Shown here: positions 1 through 11,939 of the stretch, piece by piece
How positions within the stretch are numbered: the stretch's first letter is position 1
How the letters are laid out: every line of letters begins with the position of its first letter
Source: Branchiostoma floridae
Taxonomy: Eukaryota; Chordata; Leptocardii; Amphioxiformes; Branchiostomatidae
Assembly (NCBI RefSeq): GCF_000003815.2
Contig: NC_049981.1
Location: 6,038,970-6,102,969, forward strand
Length of the DNA stretch: 64,000 bases
Direction: 5' to 3'
Made by a program: the position numbers and the translations under genes
Notes under the pieces: generated by a model
Database searches by the model: none
The model's input: the letters and a program-made list of their open reading frames with translations, nothing else
What the model was told of the DNA's origin: nothing

Positions 1-2
1 GC

Positions 3-740
3 GTTTTTGGCTTTCTTCCGTCTAGTCACGATACTCTGTTGTGTGCGAGCCCAAAGCACATGGAAGGAGTTCCCTTAGCAAGGGCCGATGTACGCCTGAC
101 ATCCTGCTTGACAAAGTGGCCTGACATGACGGTAGTATGGACTCCATCTCTTGTAGTTGATAAAGGTGACACAAGTGCATGGAAAACCCAATCAGCTACA
201 TTCTCACACTTGGCTCTAAGCTCTTTAGAAACGCTGCATGGACAAAACAACATTTCTTCAACGAAATCGACAAAAGTCTCACAAACGGACAGTACATTAA
301 ACCTTAGGACCTTACAAATCGTTACCATCTCCGTCGCCAGTTTGGTGGGATTTCTTTTTATCGTTGTTATAACAGTGAAGAGTATCATATCGTTCAGAGC
401 TAGCAGTTTGGATCACGATGCTGCTGCTGCTCATAACAACATCATGACGCATCACATCACACCTATTGGAAATGTACAGAACAGCACCCTCTTTTCAGTC
501 TGTAACACTAGTAACCAACAAGGTCTGAATCAGATGGATACATGCTTTGACCAAATAATACCACCCATACATAACACAGCATACAACGTAAACCCAAATG
601 GGGGAATTCTACAACCATGTCAAATAATAACACCCATACAAAACAGAGCTTACGACATAGACCCGAATGGAGGGAGACCGGACCAAAGTCAAATGATTCC
701 ACCTATAGTGAACTTTTTATATACTAGAACACAGAACTAA
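3..740 (+). CDS. LRR receptor A, 3' part (LRRCT end, TM, tail)
   Basis: This is the C-terminal 245 codons of an LRR receptor of the local family; the 5' part lies outside the window. It starts inside the LRRCT (V-F-G-F-L-P..., then L-L-C-A-S-P), continues through a Ser/Thr-rich stalk, a membrane helix (I-V-T-I-S-V-A-S-L-V-G-F-L-F-I-V-V) and a cytoplasmic tail with PPIHNTAY, a variant TPIQNRAY and a terminal PPIVNFLY. It is nearly identical to the matching part of gene E at 23,311-24,051 with scattered substitutions, and the similarity continues for about 1.7 kb beyond the stop codon. No frame disruption is visible. It could be a recent tandem duplicate or an allelic copy misplaced in the assembly. 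Function is inferred from architecture only: a cell-surface recognition receptor. Confidence 0.75.
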   Translation, partial: VFGFLPSSHDTLLCASPKHMEGVPLARADVRLTSCLTKWPDMTVVWTPSLVVDKGDTSAWKTQSATFSHLALSSLETLHGQNNISSTKSTKVSQTDSTLNLRTLQIVTISVASLVGFLFIVVITVKSIISFRASSLDHDAAAAHNNIMTHHITPIGNVQNSTLFSVCNTSNQQGLNQMDTCFDQIIPPIHNTAYNVNPNGGILQPCQIITPIQNRAYDIDPNGGRPDQSQMIPPIVNFLYTRTQN

Positions 741-1169
741 GGAAACACTGCGGTGTTGCATTGACCATCTTTCCAACGACGTCCTTCTATTTGTTTTAAC
801 TCGACCTAAGGTCGGTCACCATAAGACAATTTAATCCTAATAAAGGAGTTTTCTTCCGTGAAAATGCGAGTATATGTAGCCAGGCTATTTCCAGGACCAT
901 ACCAGGGCTATACACAGAGAATTATATTGAATTGACTTAACAAATAACGAATCAAATAACACGGTTTGATATTTCTTACGCTGAGTTGAAATACACTCCA
1001 GAGGATGGAAAGGTCACACTGGAAAAACCATATCTAATGAACCTCATCTGTGATTTCCCGATTCATGTTGATGTTGATAATGATGTTGGAATTTTAATCG
1101 TAAGTAATTAAATTCAATTTGTTGTCAAAAGTAGAATTTCGGTTTGTAAAATTCAGGCAACTTATTCGT

Positions 1170-1269
1170 NNNNNNNNNNNNNNNNNNNNNNNNNNNNNNN
1201 NNNNNNNNNNNNNNNNNNNNNNNNNNNNNNNNNNNNNNNNNNNNNNNNNNNNNNNNNNNNNNNNNNNNN
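1170..1269. other. Assembly gap of 100 N
   Basis: The gap interrupts the 3' flank of gene A. The paralogous flank of gene E (around 24,465-24,485) reads straight through the same junction with only about 10 bases between the two gap edges. The 100 N is therefore probably a nominal length and not a measure of missing sequence. Confidence 0.9.
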
Positions 1270-1544
1270 CATGAATAGCAACATTTAGCTAACCTTGCAA
1301 CGTAACAACAGACTTTGATGTCGAGAAGTTTATCATTTCGAAGAAGTATGATACCTGTAACTAAATATTAGGTATTTTTCTGTCTAATGTCTAAAATGTC
1401 TGAATTGTAATAATTAAGAGTGTAGAAACAATCTGTATGTATTCGTTATTCTTGAGATAGCTTGCTTCACGTTTGGAGAAAATATACATGATTTTGAATT
1501 GCTTCATATGGAATTGCTTTGTAACGTATAGAAAAATGTAAAAC

Positions 1545-1640
1545 TATGTTATATATGGAAATATAAACATTTATATACTGGAACCCCAAACTAAGGTGCG
1601 GTGTAGCATCGGTCATGCCTTTTACGAAGCTAGTCTCGAA
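1545..1640 (+). pseudogene. Relic of an LRR gene 3' end (after gene A)
   Basis: About 95 bases match the last codons, stop codon and 3' flank of gene B (5,344-5,440): the end of the tail (L-Y-T-G-T-P-N, stop) followed by the same GTGCGGTGTAGCA flank. No other part of that gene is present upstream. The same relic occurs after gene E at 24,770-24,870, so it was captured before A and E separated. It shows that the cluster is a mosaic of recombined pieces. The rest of 741-2,214 is A+T-rich flank with no other recognisable gene. Confidence 0.7.
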
Positions 1641-2214
1641 CGAATTCACATGTGAAACATGTAATTGCTTACATACATTATCCACATGTGCCCAAACTTA
1701 TTTTGATGTGAATATTATCTAAAAAGGTACAGTAGGCAATTTCTGATCAGACAATGTGACAACATTCTGATGATTACATAAGTTAAGTCTTGTACATTAA
1801 TTTTGATACAAGTAAGTTTAGAAATGTAATTTTCTGCTTTAGATGCATTGTAAGTTATTTGTTAATTCTGTACAAGGATATTTTAATATCAATGCCATGA
1901 TTAGAATTGATTAATTGATGTATAGATTAAGAAAGCATCGCTTACTTTCATTTTCTTATCGTTTTCAAGATTAATTGTGTTTAGAAAAAGAAACGCACTT
2001 TTTTGCCTGGACTATGTATGAAATTGCATTAAAATGTACAATTAAATATAAGAAACGTAGTATATATGAAAACACAAGCATTACATGTATACAAGACTAT
2101 ATGAAATGCCGTGTATTGGTGTGAGATCATATGGTTATCTAGCAGGGCTATTATGATACAATTAGGTTGGTAGCAGAAGAAATGGAAGATGCAATTTGCT
2201 GTCCACGTTTGAAC

Positions 2215-2345
2215 AACTTACATTAGTGTCCACACGTGTCCTACTTTGCGTGTTCCATGTGTTAAATGAGCACAACTTAAGTTAGGACAAAATGAAATTA
2301 GTCTAGATGTAAATGCGTCCTATTTTTGCCAAGAGTCCCCGTTTA
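2215..2345 (+). promoter_or_regulatory. Conserved upstream block, copy 1 (before gene B)
   Basis: This non-coding block is shared by several LRR copies. Its core is A-T-T-A-G-T-C-T-[CA]-G-A-T-G-T-A-A-A-T-G followed by YGTCCTA[CT]TTTTG, with an upstream part GTGTCCACACGTGTCC. Other copies lie at 5,440-5,570, 16,940-17,065, 25,435-25,560 and 28,995-29,145. It has no open frame and no inverted ends. It may be a promoter or enhancer carried with each duplicate, or only duplicated flank; the diverged copy before gene G favours constraint. Confidence 0.4.
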
Positions 2346-3178
2346 GCATGTTTACACAATCATGTACTCGCTTTACAAAGGGTCACAGTTGTTTTAGATT
2401 GCAATTGCATAGAGTCCATTCCGAGTCACTGAGAGGGTTTAAAGATAATATTTGCATAAAGTTTGAACTATTCTAAGAAAAAGATTATTTCAGTCACTAA
2501 AGTTCTCAATTGTTCAAACAATTGAAAATGAAAATTTGAACATGTTTGAACCTAATTATATATGTTAGATACATTGGGAATTTCAAAGTAACGGTACAAA
2601 CATCTCTTTATATATAACAAAATAGAAACATGTTCCAACAATTTTCTTCAGTTAACCCCCCCCCCCCAAAGTAATTTTATTGCCCCATAAACCAAACCGC
2701 TAAGCTGGGTCTTTTGTTTGAGTCTTGTATTTTACATTTTCTTTAGTAGACACTGGTGGCTCTTTTGTGAAAGGCTGTCAGACAGCCCCAATTTCCTGTA
2801 CTTAGCAGGGATGTGTGAATTTTCCTTTTTCCAGCTCACTGGCCCAGTTTCACATTATTGTTTCAATGTTCGAACGTGTGATCACAAATTATGAATCTAT
2901 GTTGGAATAGTTCTAAACACTTACTTATTACAGTTAAAATGTTGTTAAGATTTCCAAAATGTTGGAACAAAAGGCAAGAAATACCCTCTTGGTAATGTGG
3001 AAATGAGTCTACTACTTTGATCAACAAGCATCAGTCTAACATGGCATGTATGTTGGTGAAATACTGTATTCAGATACTAGACCTGTTTGATTGTTACATC
3101 TTTGTCTCTATTCGCTGCTCCCTTTTTCGGTATTGCGTAACGTCTAAACATTACAAGGATACCCGGGGAAAATATCAT

Positions 3179-3330
3179 AGCACTACCCTTCTTGGACAAC
3201 GTGCGCATCGGCGATAACCCTTTGGACTGTGACTTGTTGTAGTTAATACAGAGAATCGACTGGATGGAAAAATGCAAGGGGATATTTGCAGCTTGCTGTC
3301 CTTAGTGTGAGGAATGTGTTTTCAGACTAG
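3179..3330 (+). pseudogene. LRRCT fragment fused to the upstream cassette
   Basis: This piece of the family reading frame begins at A-L-P-F-L-D-N-V-R-I-G-D-N-P-L-D-C and runs to the cysteine cluster (C-K-G-I-F-A-A-C-C). The conserved tryptophan codon after D-L-L is a TAG stop, a second TAG replaces a codon in the cluster, and two codons are missing in the CDCDLL segment. It is joined directly to the 5' cassette (GATACCCGGGGAAAATATCA) that normally lies several hundred bases upstream of an LRR gene, so the whole 5' half of the gene is deleted. Clear dead relic. Confidence 0.75.
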
Positions 3331-4101
3331 CTGGCGAATTCAACAGAGCAGTCTGGAGAAGCTTGTCCCTTCGGCAAAATTGAATATTCAAAATTCTCGG
3401 AAAAGTGTCTCCTGTAGTCCTGGTGACAATCCTTCTCATTGTCAGTCAGTCAGTTATTGTTGTTTTGTACAATACTCTACAAATTATCTCTGTCTAAATG
3501 CAGTTCTAAAGGGAAAAAGCACCTTAAATCATTATGGGTTGTTGGACTGTTACAGCTTTGTCTCAAATAAATGCTGTGTTATTTTTACATAATAAATAAA
3601 GAGGTCAAGGATACAGTGAGAAAATACACATTTTTTCCGCGTGCATGTATGAATAGTTAAATTACTCCATCCATGTTTCCTTACAAGCAAAAAGACAGTG
3701 CCGCGTAGATTGGTATCCTGTATGGCCCAATGCTCTATACTACGCTTTGCAAGGTTTGGATGCAAGGATTGTCCTTTTTTATGGAGATATGACATGAGCA
3801 TTGAATATCAACAGGGAAACAACAGCTTTTGAGACAAATCTTAAGTTGTGAATTTCTCCAATCACGAGAACTCCATCTTCACGTACAATATGGGCGGAAT
3901 TCCGTACCCAAAGCTAAGTACTCATTAACACTCCGAGTAAATGTAAATGGTGAGTGTAAACTGCTTTTTCCAAATATTATAGCGTCCCTGCCTTCTACTC
4001 ATTCGACCTCTGAACTATTAGATTCTACCTCGACAACCCAAGAATATCAAACTACCTTGTCATCTCACGTTGTCAATATAGGTCACCCTTTCCAAACAAA
4101 A

Positions 4102-5371
4102 ATGAAACCGTACTGCCAGTTCATTAAAATCTTTCTTTGTTGGCTGATTGTCTGCATGAGGGGCTATGCCCTGCCAACTGGCTGTACTAGTCCAGGGACA
4201 TCTATGATCAGTTGCTACTCGGGTCAATTTACTGCGTTTCCAAACGGTCTACCTCTAAATACTACCCGACTGTATGTCTTCTTCAGCAACATCTTGCATA
4301 TTTTCCACCTCTACAAAAACTCGTTTCCCTCAGCTTGAGATACAACAACATCGAATCCATAGAGTGGCTGGAACTTCGCTCTCTGCCGGCGTTGGCGTTT
4401 TTATACCTATCTAATAACAAATTAACACACGTAAATTTGGGCGTCGTCATTGAACATCTTCCAAACCTGAGTTTGGTGGATCTGACGAGTAACAGGCTTG
4501 CAACCGTCTCGGAAAAAGAGTTGGCGCTTCCCTTCTTGGATATCGTGCGCTTCGGCGATAACCCTTTAGACTGTGGCTGCAAGCTGCTATGGTTAACCAA
4601 GAAGATAAGCTGTTTGGAAAATGCATGGGAGCTTTTGCAGATTGCTTTTTTTTGCTACCCTAATTGTGAGGCATGCGTTCTTCGTGATTTTACTTTTGGG
4701 TACGATACTCTGCTGTGTGCAAGTCCAAATCACATGAAAGGGGTGCCCTTAGCACGTGCTGGTGTAAGCCCGATATCCTGCTTGACAAAACGGTCTGACA
4801 CGACAGTATTTTAGATCAAAGAAAGGGGACACTGTCTACAGATGGTACAATTTACAAAAATGCATTGACGGCCAAGACAGACACACTCACGCACTGGGAT
4901 TTTGTCACTTCAGAAAGTGTGCATGGACAAAATAGGGTGGAAAGTGACATTTTTACAACAAAAATGACAAATATCCATAAATCGGACGGTACATTTGAGA
5001 ATCCACAAATCGTTATCATTTCTGCTGCTAGTCTTTTTGGATTCATTTTTTTCGTTGTTATAATAGTGAAGAGTATCATGGCGCTCAGAGGTAACAATTC
5101 AAATAGAGACGCAGCCTCTGCCCAAAACAACATCATGATGCAACACATTAGACTTAACAGATATGTACAAAGCAACGCCTTCTTCCCAGTCTGTAACCAT
5201 GGTACACAACAAGGTCTGAATCAGATGGATACATGCTTTGGCCAAATGACACCACCCATACAAAACACCGCATACTACGTAAACCCGAATGTAGGGGCAC
5301 TGCAACCGAGATCTCAGATTCAAATGATGCCACCAATAATAAATAGTTTATATACTGGAACCCCAAACTAA
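4102..5371 (+). pseudogene. LRR receptor B, disrupted copy
   Basis: The start is M-K-P-Y-C-Q-F, with a signal peptide and LRRNT (G-C-T-S-P-G). The frame breaks near 4,289, where about 7 bases present in gene F are missing, and LRRs 1-4 continue in another frame. The LRRCT cysteine cluster near 4,615-4,665 is scrambled by small indels and a T-run, losing several cysteines. A TAG at 4,812-4,814 follows a deletion of roughly 75 bases in the stalk. Membrane helix and tail (PPIQNTAY at about 5,260) remain open in a third frame. Several independent lesions make sequencing error an unlikely explanation. A short membrane-helix product from 4,865 cannot be excluded but has no signal peptide. Confidence 0.8.
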
Positions 5372-5439
5372 GGTGCGGTGTAGCAACGGTCATGCCTTAA
5401 ACGATGCTAGTATCGAACGAATTCAAATGTGAAATATGT

Positions 5440-5570
5440 TATTGCTAACATAAGTGTCCACGCATGTGCTACTTTACGTGTTCCACGTGTCAAATGAGCA
5501 CAGCTTCAGTTAGGACCAAATGAAATTAGTCTCCATGTAAATGCGTCCTACTTTTGTAAAGAGTCCCGTG
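5440..5570 (+). promoter_or_regulatory. Conserved upstream block, copy 2 (after gene B)
   Basis: The same non-coding block as at 2,215-2,345, with core ATTAGTCTCCATGTAAATGC. No LRR gene follows within 8 kb. Either the gene once driven by it has been lost, or the block is simply part of the duplicated flank. A MITE-like element begins 25 bases downstream. Confidence 0.4.
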
Positions 5571-5594
5571 TAGCACGTTTATATATGTGCTTAA

Positions 5595-5846
5595 AGGTGC
5601 ACTCTCACTGCACTTACGTCAAGCTTGCGTCACTGCGGGGTTCGTTTACTTCGTCACTTCACTTTTTTCCTTATTTTCTCCGATTCTTTATAATGTAGAT
5701 ATTGCGTAATACGTAAAGGTATGACTTAGAAGACGACAAAATAGACAACAAGTAAGAAAATTCGTTCATTATCTCTGAAATTCGTTAAGTATCTTTCGAA
5801 CCCCGCTGTGACGCAAGCCTGACGCAAGTGCAATGATGGTGCACCT
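5595..5846. mobile_element. MITE-like element with 50-bp inverted ends
   Basis: The two ends are inverted copies of each other over about 50 bases, starting AGGTGCAC and including CTTGCGTCAC and GCGGGGTTCG. The interior is about 150 bases with no open frame. It is a non-autonomous DNA-transposon derivative by structure. The target-site duplication is not clear from a single copy. Confidence 0.65.
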
Positions 5847-5849
5847 ATA

Positions 5850-6755
5850 CATACATGTAGGCCACATGTTTTAAATTGTAATTGCACATTATTTTGATCA
5901 ACTGTTACAAGTCATCAGTCTTATATGGCATGTATGTTCGTTAAATGCTGTATTCGGATATTAGAAGTGGCTAGTTTGCTACATCTTTGTCTCTATTCAC
6001 TGCTCCCTTTTTTATTTGGTGCAAGTAACATTGAAAATTACCTGCACCAGACAAATTTACCTCCACCACTCTGAATTTAGGAAGTATGGCTCATACTGAA
6101 ATTGTTCAGGAACTTTTTCTATTTATTATTTTATACTTGATAGGTGGTAACAGTCAATACAGCTAACAATAACCCATATACATCTACATCATAGGACATC
6201 TATGTATAAAACCAAGTACATATACATGGACCAGTGCAGGTTAGGTGCAGGTAGACACCATAAATACCTGCACAGCTCCAATTTTACCTGCACTAACCTG
6301 CATATGCAGGTGGTATTTCGAGCCCTGATTAATAATTGGGTTGGGAAGAAAGCAATCTACACATTCTTTCAAAGTATGGTTTGGTGCCATGCATAAAATG
6401 ATCACCACAAAGAACCCACCTGTGTCTAGCAGTAAATTCTGAAAATATACAGAACAGACATGGGGTTTACTTATATGGGGCTATAACCTGTACCCGATTC
6501 TACAATTTGGCAAAATGTTTAAATATTTGAGAAAGTTACTAGACGTGGACGCTACTAAATGACATATTTTATTTTAAATTATTGTGCTGCCTTGTTGTAT
6601 AAAAATGTCCCAATGTATAATGTATGATCGACTAAACCCAACATTAGCATTGCTATATTGGATGCCCGATGTTGATCTCAAAAACATTATTAAAATCTTT
6701 AAACATTAATTCAGAGCATGCACATACTGTATGGAAGAAAGGATACCCAACGCAT
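5850..6755. other. Intergenic, no gene seen
   Basis: A+T-rich sequence. It contains scattered short copies of an ACCTGCAC-type motif in both orientations (about 6,035-6,320), which suggests a decayed repeat. I see no coding region. Confidence 0.4.
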
Positions 6756-7006
6756 ATAAGCCTTCTCACACTAGTTACTACGCACGCGCGAGTGAAAGGA
6801 ACTCTGGGTAATATGTCAAAGTTGAAGGCCCTCAGACGTCAACAGTCTGACGTCTCTACCATTGTTCGATTTGTGTAACAATGTCCGGAACGTAATTGCG
6901 CCTGCAAAATGGCGGAATGTTGATTTCTGGGGGCCTTCAACTTTGACATATTACCCAGAATTCCTTTCACCCGCTCGTGCGAGGTAACTAGTGTGAGAAG
7001 GCTTAT
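6756..7006. mobile_element. MITE-like element with 75-bp inverted ends
   Basis: The left end (ATAAGCCTTCTCACACTAGT...) is repeated inverted at the right end. Similarity extends for about 75 bases, through GGGTAATATGTCAAAGTTGA, leaving under 100 bases of unique interior. A foldback structure of this kind is typical of MITEs. The open frames seen on both strands here are products of the palindrome and not genes. Confidence 0.7.
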
Positions 7007-7961
7007 TCTTTTAACGCACCTCCAGGCAAATGTTAGACTTCGATTTGGGGCGTGTACATGTTTTAGGCGTTTTATTCTTTTGGGTGGCGGCAATTAGGTT
7101 GTTTGAATGGTGGAAATAAGAACTATAACGCTTTCAATTTTAACATAGCGGCCACTATTGTTTTTAAGTGACAGAAAATCTAAACAACTTTAGCAAGTAT
7201 TGAACAAGGGTGGTGTTTAAAAACACCCCGGCGACGTTAGGTAGATGATAATGTTGAAAATCAGTATCTTTATCAGCATAAGTAATAAGAAAATGTAATA
7301 CATCTATTGGATTTCATAACAGTACTTTCAAACACACGGCGGATGTAACAGAGAAAGAGGGAAACATCTATTGATGACAATTATGCAAATTGAAGACCCC
7401 ATTTGCATTACTCATAAGAAAATGGAAAGTTCCATAATGGTGTATTATAGTAATGCCGTCTCCGCTACGGCTCACGAAAAATTTGAAGGCCTGACTAAAA
7501 TTCACTTACGGAAAATAATCACTTCCTCCGTATGATTTACATCAAATGAAATAGATTCCCTGCGAATTATGGGAAATCAAAATAGCCTGACCAGGCCTTA
7601 CGGGAAGGAGCACACAGACCCTAGGTAATTGTCAGTTGTCTACGTTTTGACAACTCTGCCCCTACAGTTCCAGAATCAGTTAGAGGGCTCAAACCTGCCC
7701 CAACAGAAGCTATCTGCCACTTAAATAACAAGACCATATCATGTTCAGGACAAGATTGTTATCAACGCCGTTCAACGGTTGGCGTTCCCTAGAAACATTA
7801 GAAGTTTGTAAAGTTATGACTGTAACGCAAAGACACGATGCATACGGATCCGAATGTATGAGATAAAGTGAAACATTTAGAAAAAAAAAACTAGACTTGA
7901 GCAGGGTGTTGTGTTGTCATTACAGTTAGAGAAGGAATGGGGAGTGAGGGGGAACGTAGTT

Positions 7962-8172
7962 NNNNNNNNNNNNNNNNNNNNNNNNNNNNNNNNNNNNNNN
8001 NNNNNNNNNNNNNNNNNNNNNNNNNNNNNNNNNNNNNNNNNNNNNNNNNNNNNNNNNNNNNNNNNNNNNNNNNNNNNNNNNNNNNNNNNNNNNNNNNNNN
8101 NNNNNNNNNNNNNNNNNNNNNNNNNNNNNNNNNNNNNNNNNNNNNNNNNNNNNNNNNNNNNNNNNNNNNNNN
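7962..8172. other. Assembly gap of 211 N
   Basis: Run of undetermined bases between two A+T-rich non-coding stretches. The surrounding 7,010-9,060 holds no gene I can support. Confidence 0.95.
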
Positions 8173-9146
8173 GGTAGTTATTTAAGAAAAGCAAGAGTGA
8201 GATAGAGAAGGCGTCCGCACAGTCATATACTTGGTCAACTTGCCACTGTACAGACCTTTGGAATTGGCCCTGATATATCGTATTCACATTAATTCTGGAA
8301 ATGACCTCCTATTTTGCATAATTTGTATTTCATTTTGTACAACATTCATTTCATTTGTCTAAGCTACATACAGACCAAAAATCATGAAAATCCGTTATTT
8401 CTTTCTTGAGTAATCGTCTTCGGAAAGTTTTGACAAAAATTACCTTGCAATTTCAACACCAATCGCTGGGGGCCCAAACGTATGCCCTTCTTTCCTAGCA
8501 CAACAGCTATCTACCAACCATCAATCGTAACCACGGCTTATTCAGAACACGAGATATAAAAAAAAACATGTTTCGCTGCAGTTCCAAGTGAAGCCGTTAT
8601 TGGCCGAAGATTCCCGTAATTATTTCCGTTTTTGTCACACGCCACCAACACAGCAAAATCATTCACCATTCAGCAACAGTTCTTGAGTTATCTTGAGTTG
8701 ACACAAACAATCACAGACATACATACACAGGTGAAAATATTACACCCATGAATGTTTCAAAGGGTAATATAGCTGCTTGTCACCATGTAAACAACACGTA
8801 TCGTAGCATGAACATGAACATACTATTACCCAGTATTTGTGTCTTATTTATTACCTGTAATATCTTTTCTGCAAGAAATAGGAAGTTTCTGTATTTCAGT
8901 TTAATACAAAAAAAAAAACTGCTTTGATGGTAAACCCTTGCAGGTCTTTTACGTGATCTATGAGAATTCTTACGTTTGAGCCCCGCGAGCACGCACTGAT
9001 ATGTACCTGTAAGTAGTGCGTGCTCGGAGTCATGTTTGAACCCCGTTTGAGCGTGCGTGCTCCGAGTCATGTGATCTTCGTTTTGCTAACTATAGACAAG
9101 CCTCCCGGGGCACTCTGTCCCAGTTCTCCCGCCTGATACAAACAAA

Positions 9147-11818
9147 ATGCCGCTAGTCGAAGAAGAGTTTTTCCCGAGGATGATGTTGGTGCACGTAGCC
9201 GGGCCAGTAGTTTCGCCTCAAGGTATCTGGAAGACGAGGAACCACCCCAGGTTAGTGAAAATCGGTACCGGAAAGTTGGTCTAAACAATGTTTTTTTTTT
9301 GTATAGAATAAGGCGGAACTCGGAAGCGATTTGTAGTACCGGTTACTGTTAAATACACCGCAATTTTATGACACATTTTCGTCTGCACTTGTACCCCAAT
9401 ATGCCTCATAATTCAAGGACTAATGCCGACTTCGTGTACAAGAGTTTTTGTTCTCGGCGATGTGTTGTTGATTATCTCTCCTGGTGATTTGCGCGAAAAC
9501 AAAAAACAACAACAAACAAGTTACTTGTGATCTATCCCGACTCGGTCATTCAACAGTATTGTTGGGTGTGTAACAAAGCCCATCACTTGCCCCATTTCAA
9601 CATTTGGGATGTCCATAGACCAAGAATGCATGATCATGCATGCATGATCTGTGTATATTATTTTCTTTTTTCTTCGGGCTTGGCAGAAATTTCTTGGGAG
9701 AAAAGATTAGAGGGGAATCTTATTACCTAACATCCATACTTTTGACGTTTGATCTGTTTCTGTGTTGTTTTATGTTCAAAATTTTATTTGACGTAGAGAA
9801 ATACAGTTGATACGTGGTACATCATTCGAACAATAGGTTTATCCATAGGGGATTACGGTATGATCGGGCCACACTCAGGGTGTATACGATTGCAGAGTAT
9901 AAGAATTGAATTTAAAGATAGATTTGTTTCTTGGTCTTCAAATTGTGTTCACTGAAACTGTTAATGTCATCTGTGTACAGTCACATTGATTTTGATTCTA
10001 GATTACGTAGTATTCAAGTAGGACTTGTGTTTACTGTTGACTTTAGCTTGCAAAACAACATCTGGTTTGTGTAGAACTGGCCCGGATCTAATAGTGGATC
10101 TTTGGGCCCCCAGGGGATCAAAGTTGTTAATTGGATGCAGTCGCTCCCAGGGTCTAACCTACACGTGGGATCCCCACTCACTCCCGCCATCAGATCTTAG
10201 GGAGCAGGCTGCATCCTCAGATCAGAGGTACACAAGCGCTGTCCAAAGTAGTACAAACACGCGAAGGTTTTAGATGTTCGTATTTATTTTTTGTGATATA
10301 CATATGTAATTGACCAGTGTCAGGATTATGATCATTGTTTTCTGTGATTTATTGGTTGGTATACAACTGCCCCAGGTCAGCAGCGGAGGGATGTATATGA
10401 AAAGACAACCGCCGAACTTTAATATCAGTTGGAGACGAAACGCGGCTCGAAGAGGTCATGGCTTCGTAAGTACAGTCTAATGTTTGATTATAGCCGTCCT
10501 GTACTATGATGGTGATATACACACGTTTTAAGTTTTCCATATACGTGAAATACACCCAAGAAATTGAAGAATGTGTGCGTCCGGCCGCTGCTGACATCTG
10601 CGATTGATTGTGTAATGTTTACTTATTTGCGGACGGAACCTGTGTGATGGAAATATCCCTATCTATTCAAAAGGATCATACAGCATGACAACAAGGAGGC
10701 TTCAGTTAGAAACCTCCATTTTAAACATTTTAGTGTTTTATTAGTTTTTCTTTTCCCTTTAGCAAGACGTTTATGAGATGTGTTTTTGGAAGAGTTTGTA
10801 TGTTTTACTCAATATTCGCACAAGCAACACGCCTAACTGGGGGTAAATATCATTACATTGATGAATAGATGATGATAAAATATTTTTCTCCTTTGGAGTA
10901 ACAACTACGTACAATGTTATCTCTTGATCTGTTTACGATTGTGGGTTGTCGTGATTTCCCGGACCATCCGGCATGTCTGGTACTGATTAAGCTGGAACAG
11001 CTGCGGAGAGACCGCGTGTGGTCGAGATCAAAACACAAACATACAGTATTCCGTATTTGTGATTTAGCATCATAGCTAATCAAAGAGACGGATGGAAACT
11101 CATTGAATTCGGGACAGTTTTAGGTCGTATCTTAGAAGAAATGATTATTGATTCAATCCCTATGTTCCGAAATATCTGCGTTCCGACGTACAAGCATATC
11201 TAATCTCAAAGACGAAAGTAGTTTGTGTATAGAAGGGGCGGATTTTGTTTGAGACTTTGGAAGAGCATTGCCCAAGATACAGTTGAAGAATCTTCATGAC
11301 TTTTGGCATGTATATAGCTTGAATAATGATTTATCTAATCAAAATCAAATCATGCTCTCAAGAGCTAATTTCCTTAACTGAGAAGAGTTTATAAATATAT
11401 TGTATTTCATGATGGGACTCTTGGACATATGACATACGATACTAAAATTCCTGACATGCATGTAGGAAAAACGGACTCACACTATACTATTAGGCTAGCC
11501 CCTGATTAAACTTTTTTATATTTAGTATATATATATTATGGGAACTTGGTTGCCATTTGTTTAGAGTGATTTGTTGCCCAAAGTCGGACAAAGTGTCTCC
11601 TATAGCTAGGTTCTGGAGACTTAATATTTAAGCAGCTTGTGCAGACTGGAATATTTGTAACTTGATTAGATGGATACCACAGCTTCTTTGTAAATATTTC
11701 ATTTACTTTGTATCCCATTGTCAGAGACAGTTGAAAGTTTCAATGTTTTGCCCATGTACAGGGTAGAAGTCAGATCAAACCGCCGTGGTCTCCAGGGCTC
11801 CATCGACTGCCTTGCTGA
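9147..11818 (+). CDS. Candidate unassigned multi-exon gene
   Basis: Three segments have good splice signals: one ending at 9,250 (CACCCCAG|gttagt), one at 10,376-10,465 (ccccag|GTCAGC...GGCTTC|gtaagt) and one from 11,762 (tgtacag|GGTAGA) to a TGA at 11,818. In one frame all three join at phase 0: ...ASSFASRYLEDEEPPQ, then VSSGGMYMKRQPPNF..., then GRSQIKPPWSPGLHRLPC-stop. The product would be basic and low in hydrophobic residues. In that frame a TGA at about 9,139 precedes the first segment and no ATG is visible. The ATG at 9,147 opens a different frame that hits a stop after splicing. I recognise no domain, and this may be chance. Confidence 0.22.
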
Positions 11819-11939
11819 TGGGAGGACTTAACCGGTCAGTGTGATGTGAGTGAGTGCGCCTGATGAAAGCGCAGACATAGGGATGTAATCAATGCAGACT
11901 TGTTGGAATATATCAATCAGCTAAGGTGATCTTGTTGAG

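Noticed and set aside
6669-7093. Overlapping frames on both strands around a MITE
   Set aside because: Mirror-image products of the inverted repeat (both encode L-L-T-L-V-T), not genes.
7877-8287. Frames running through the N gap
   Set aside because: They are open only because N is untranslatable; no evidence of coding on either edge.
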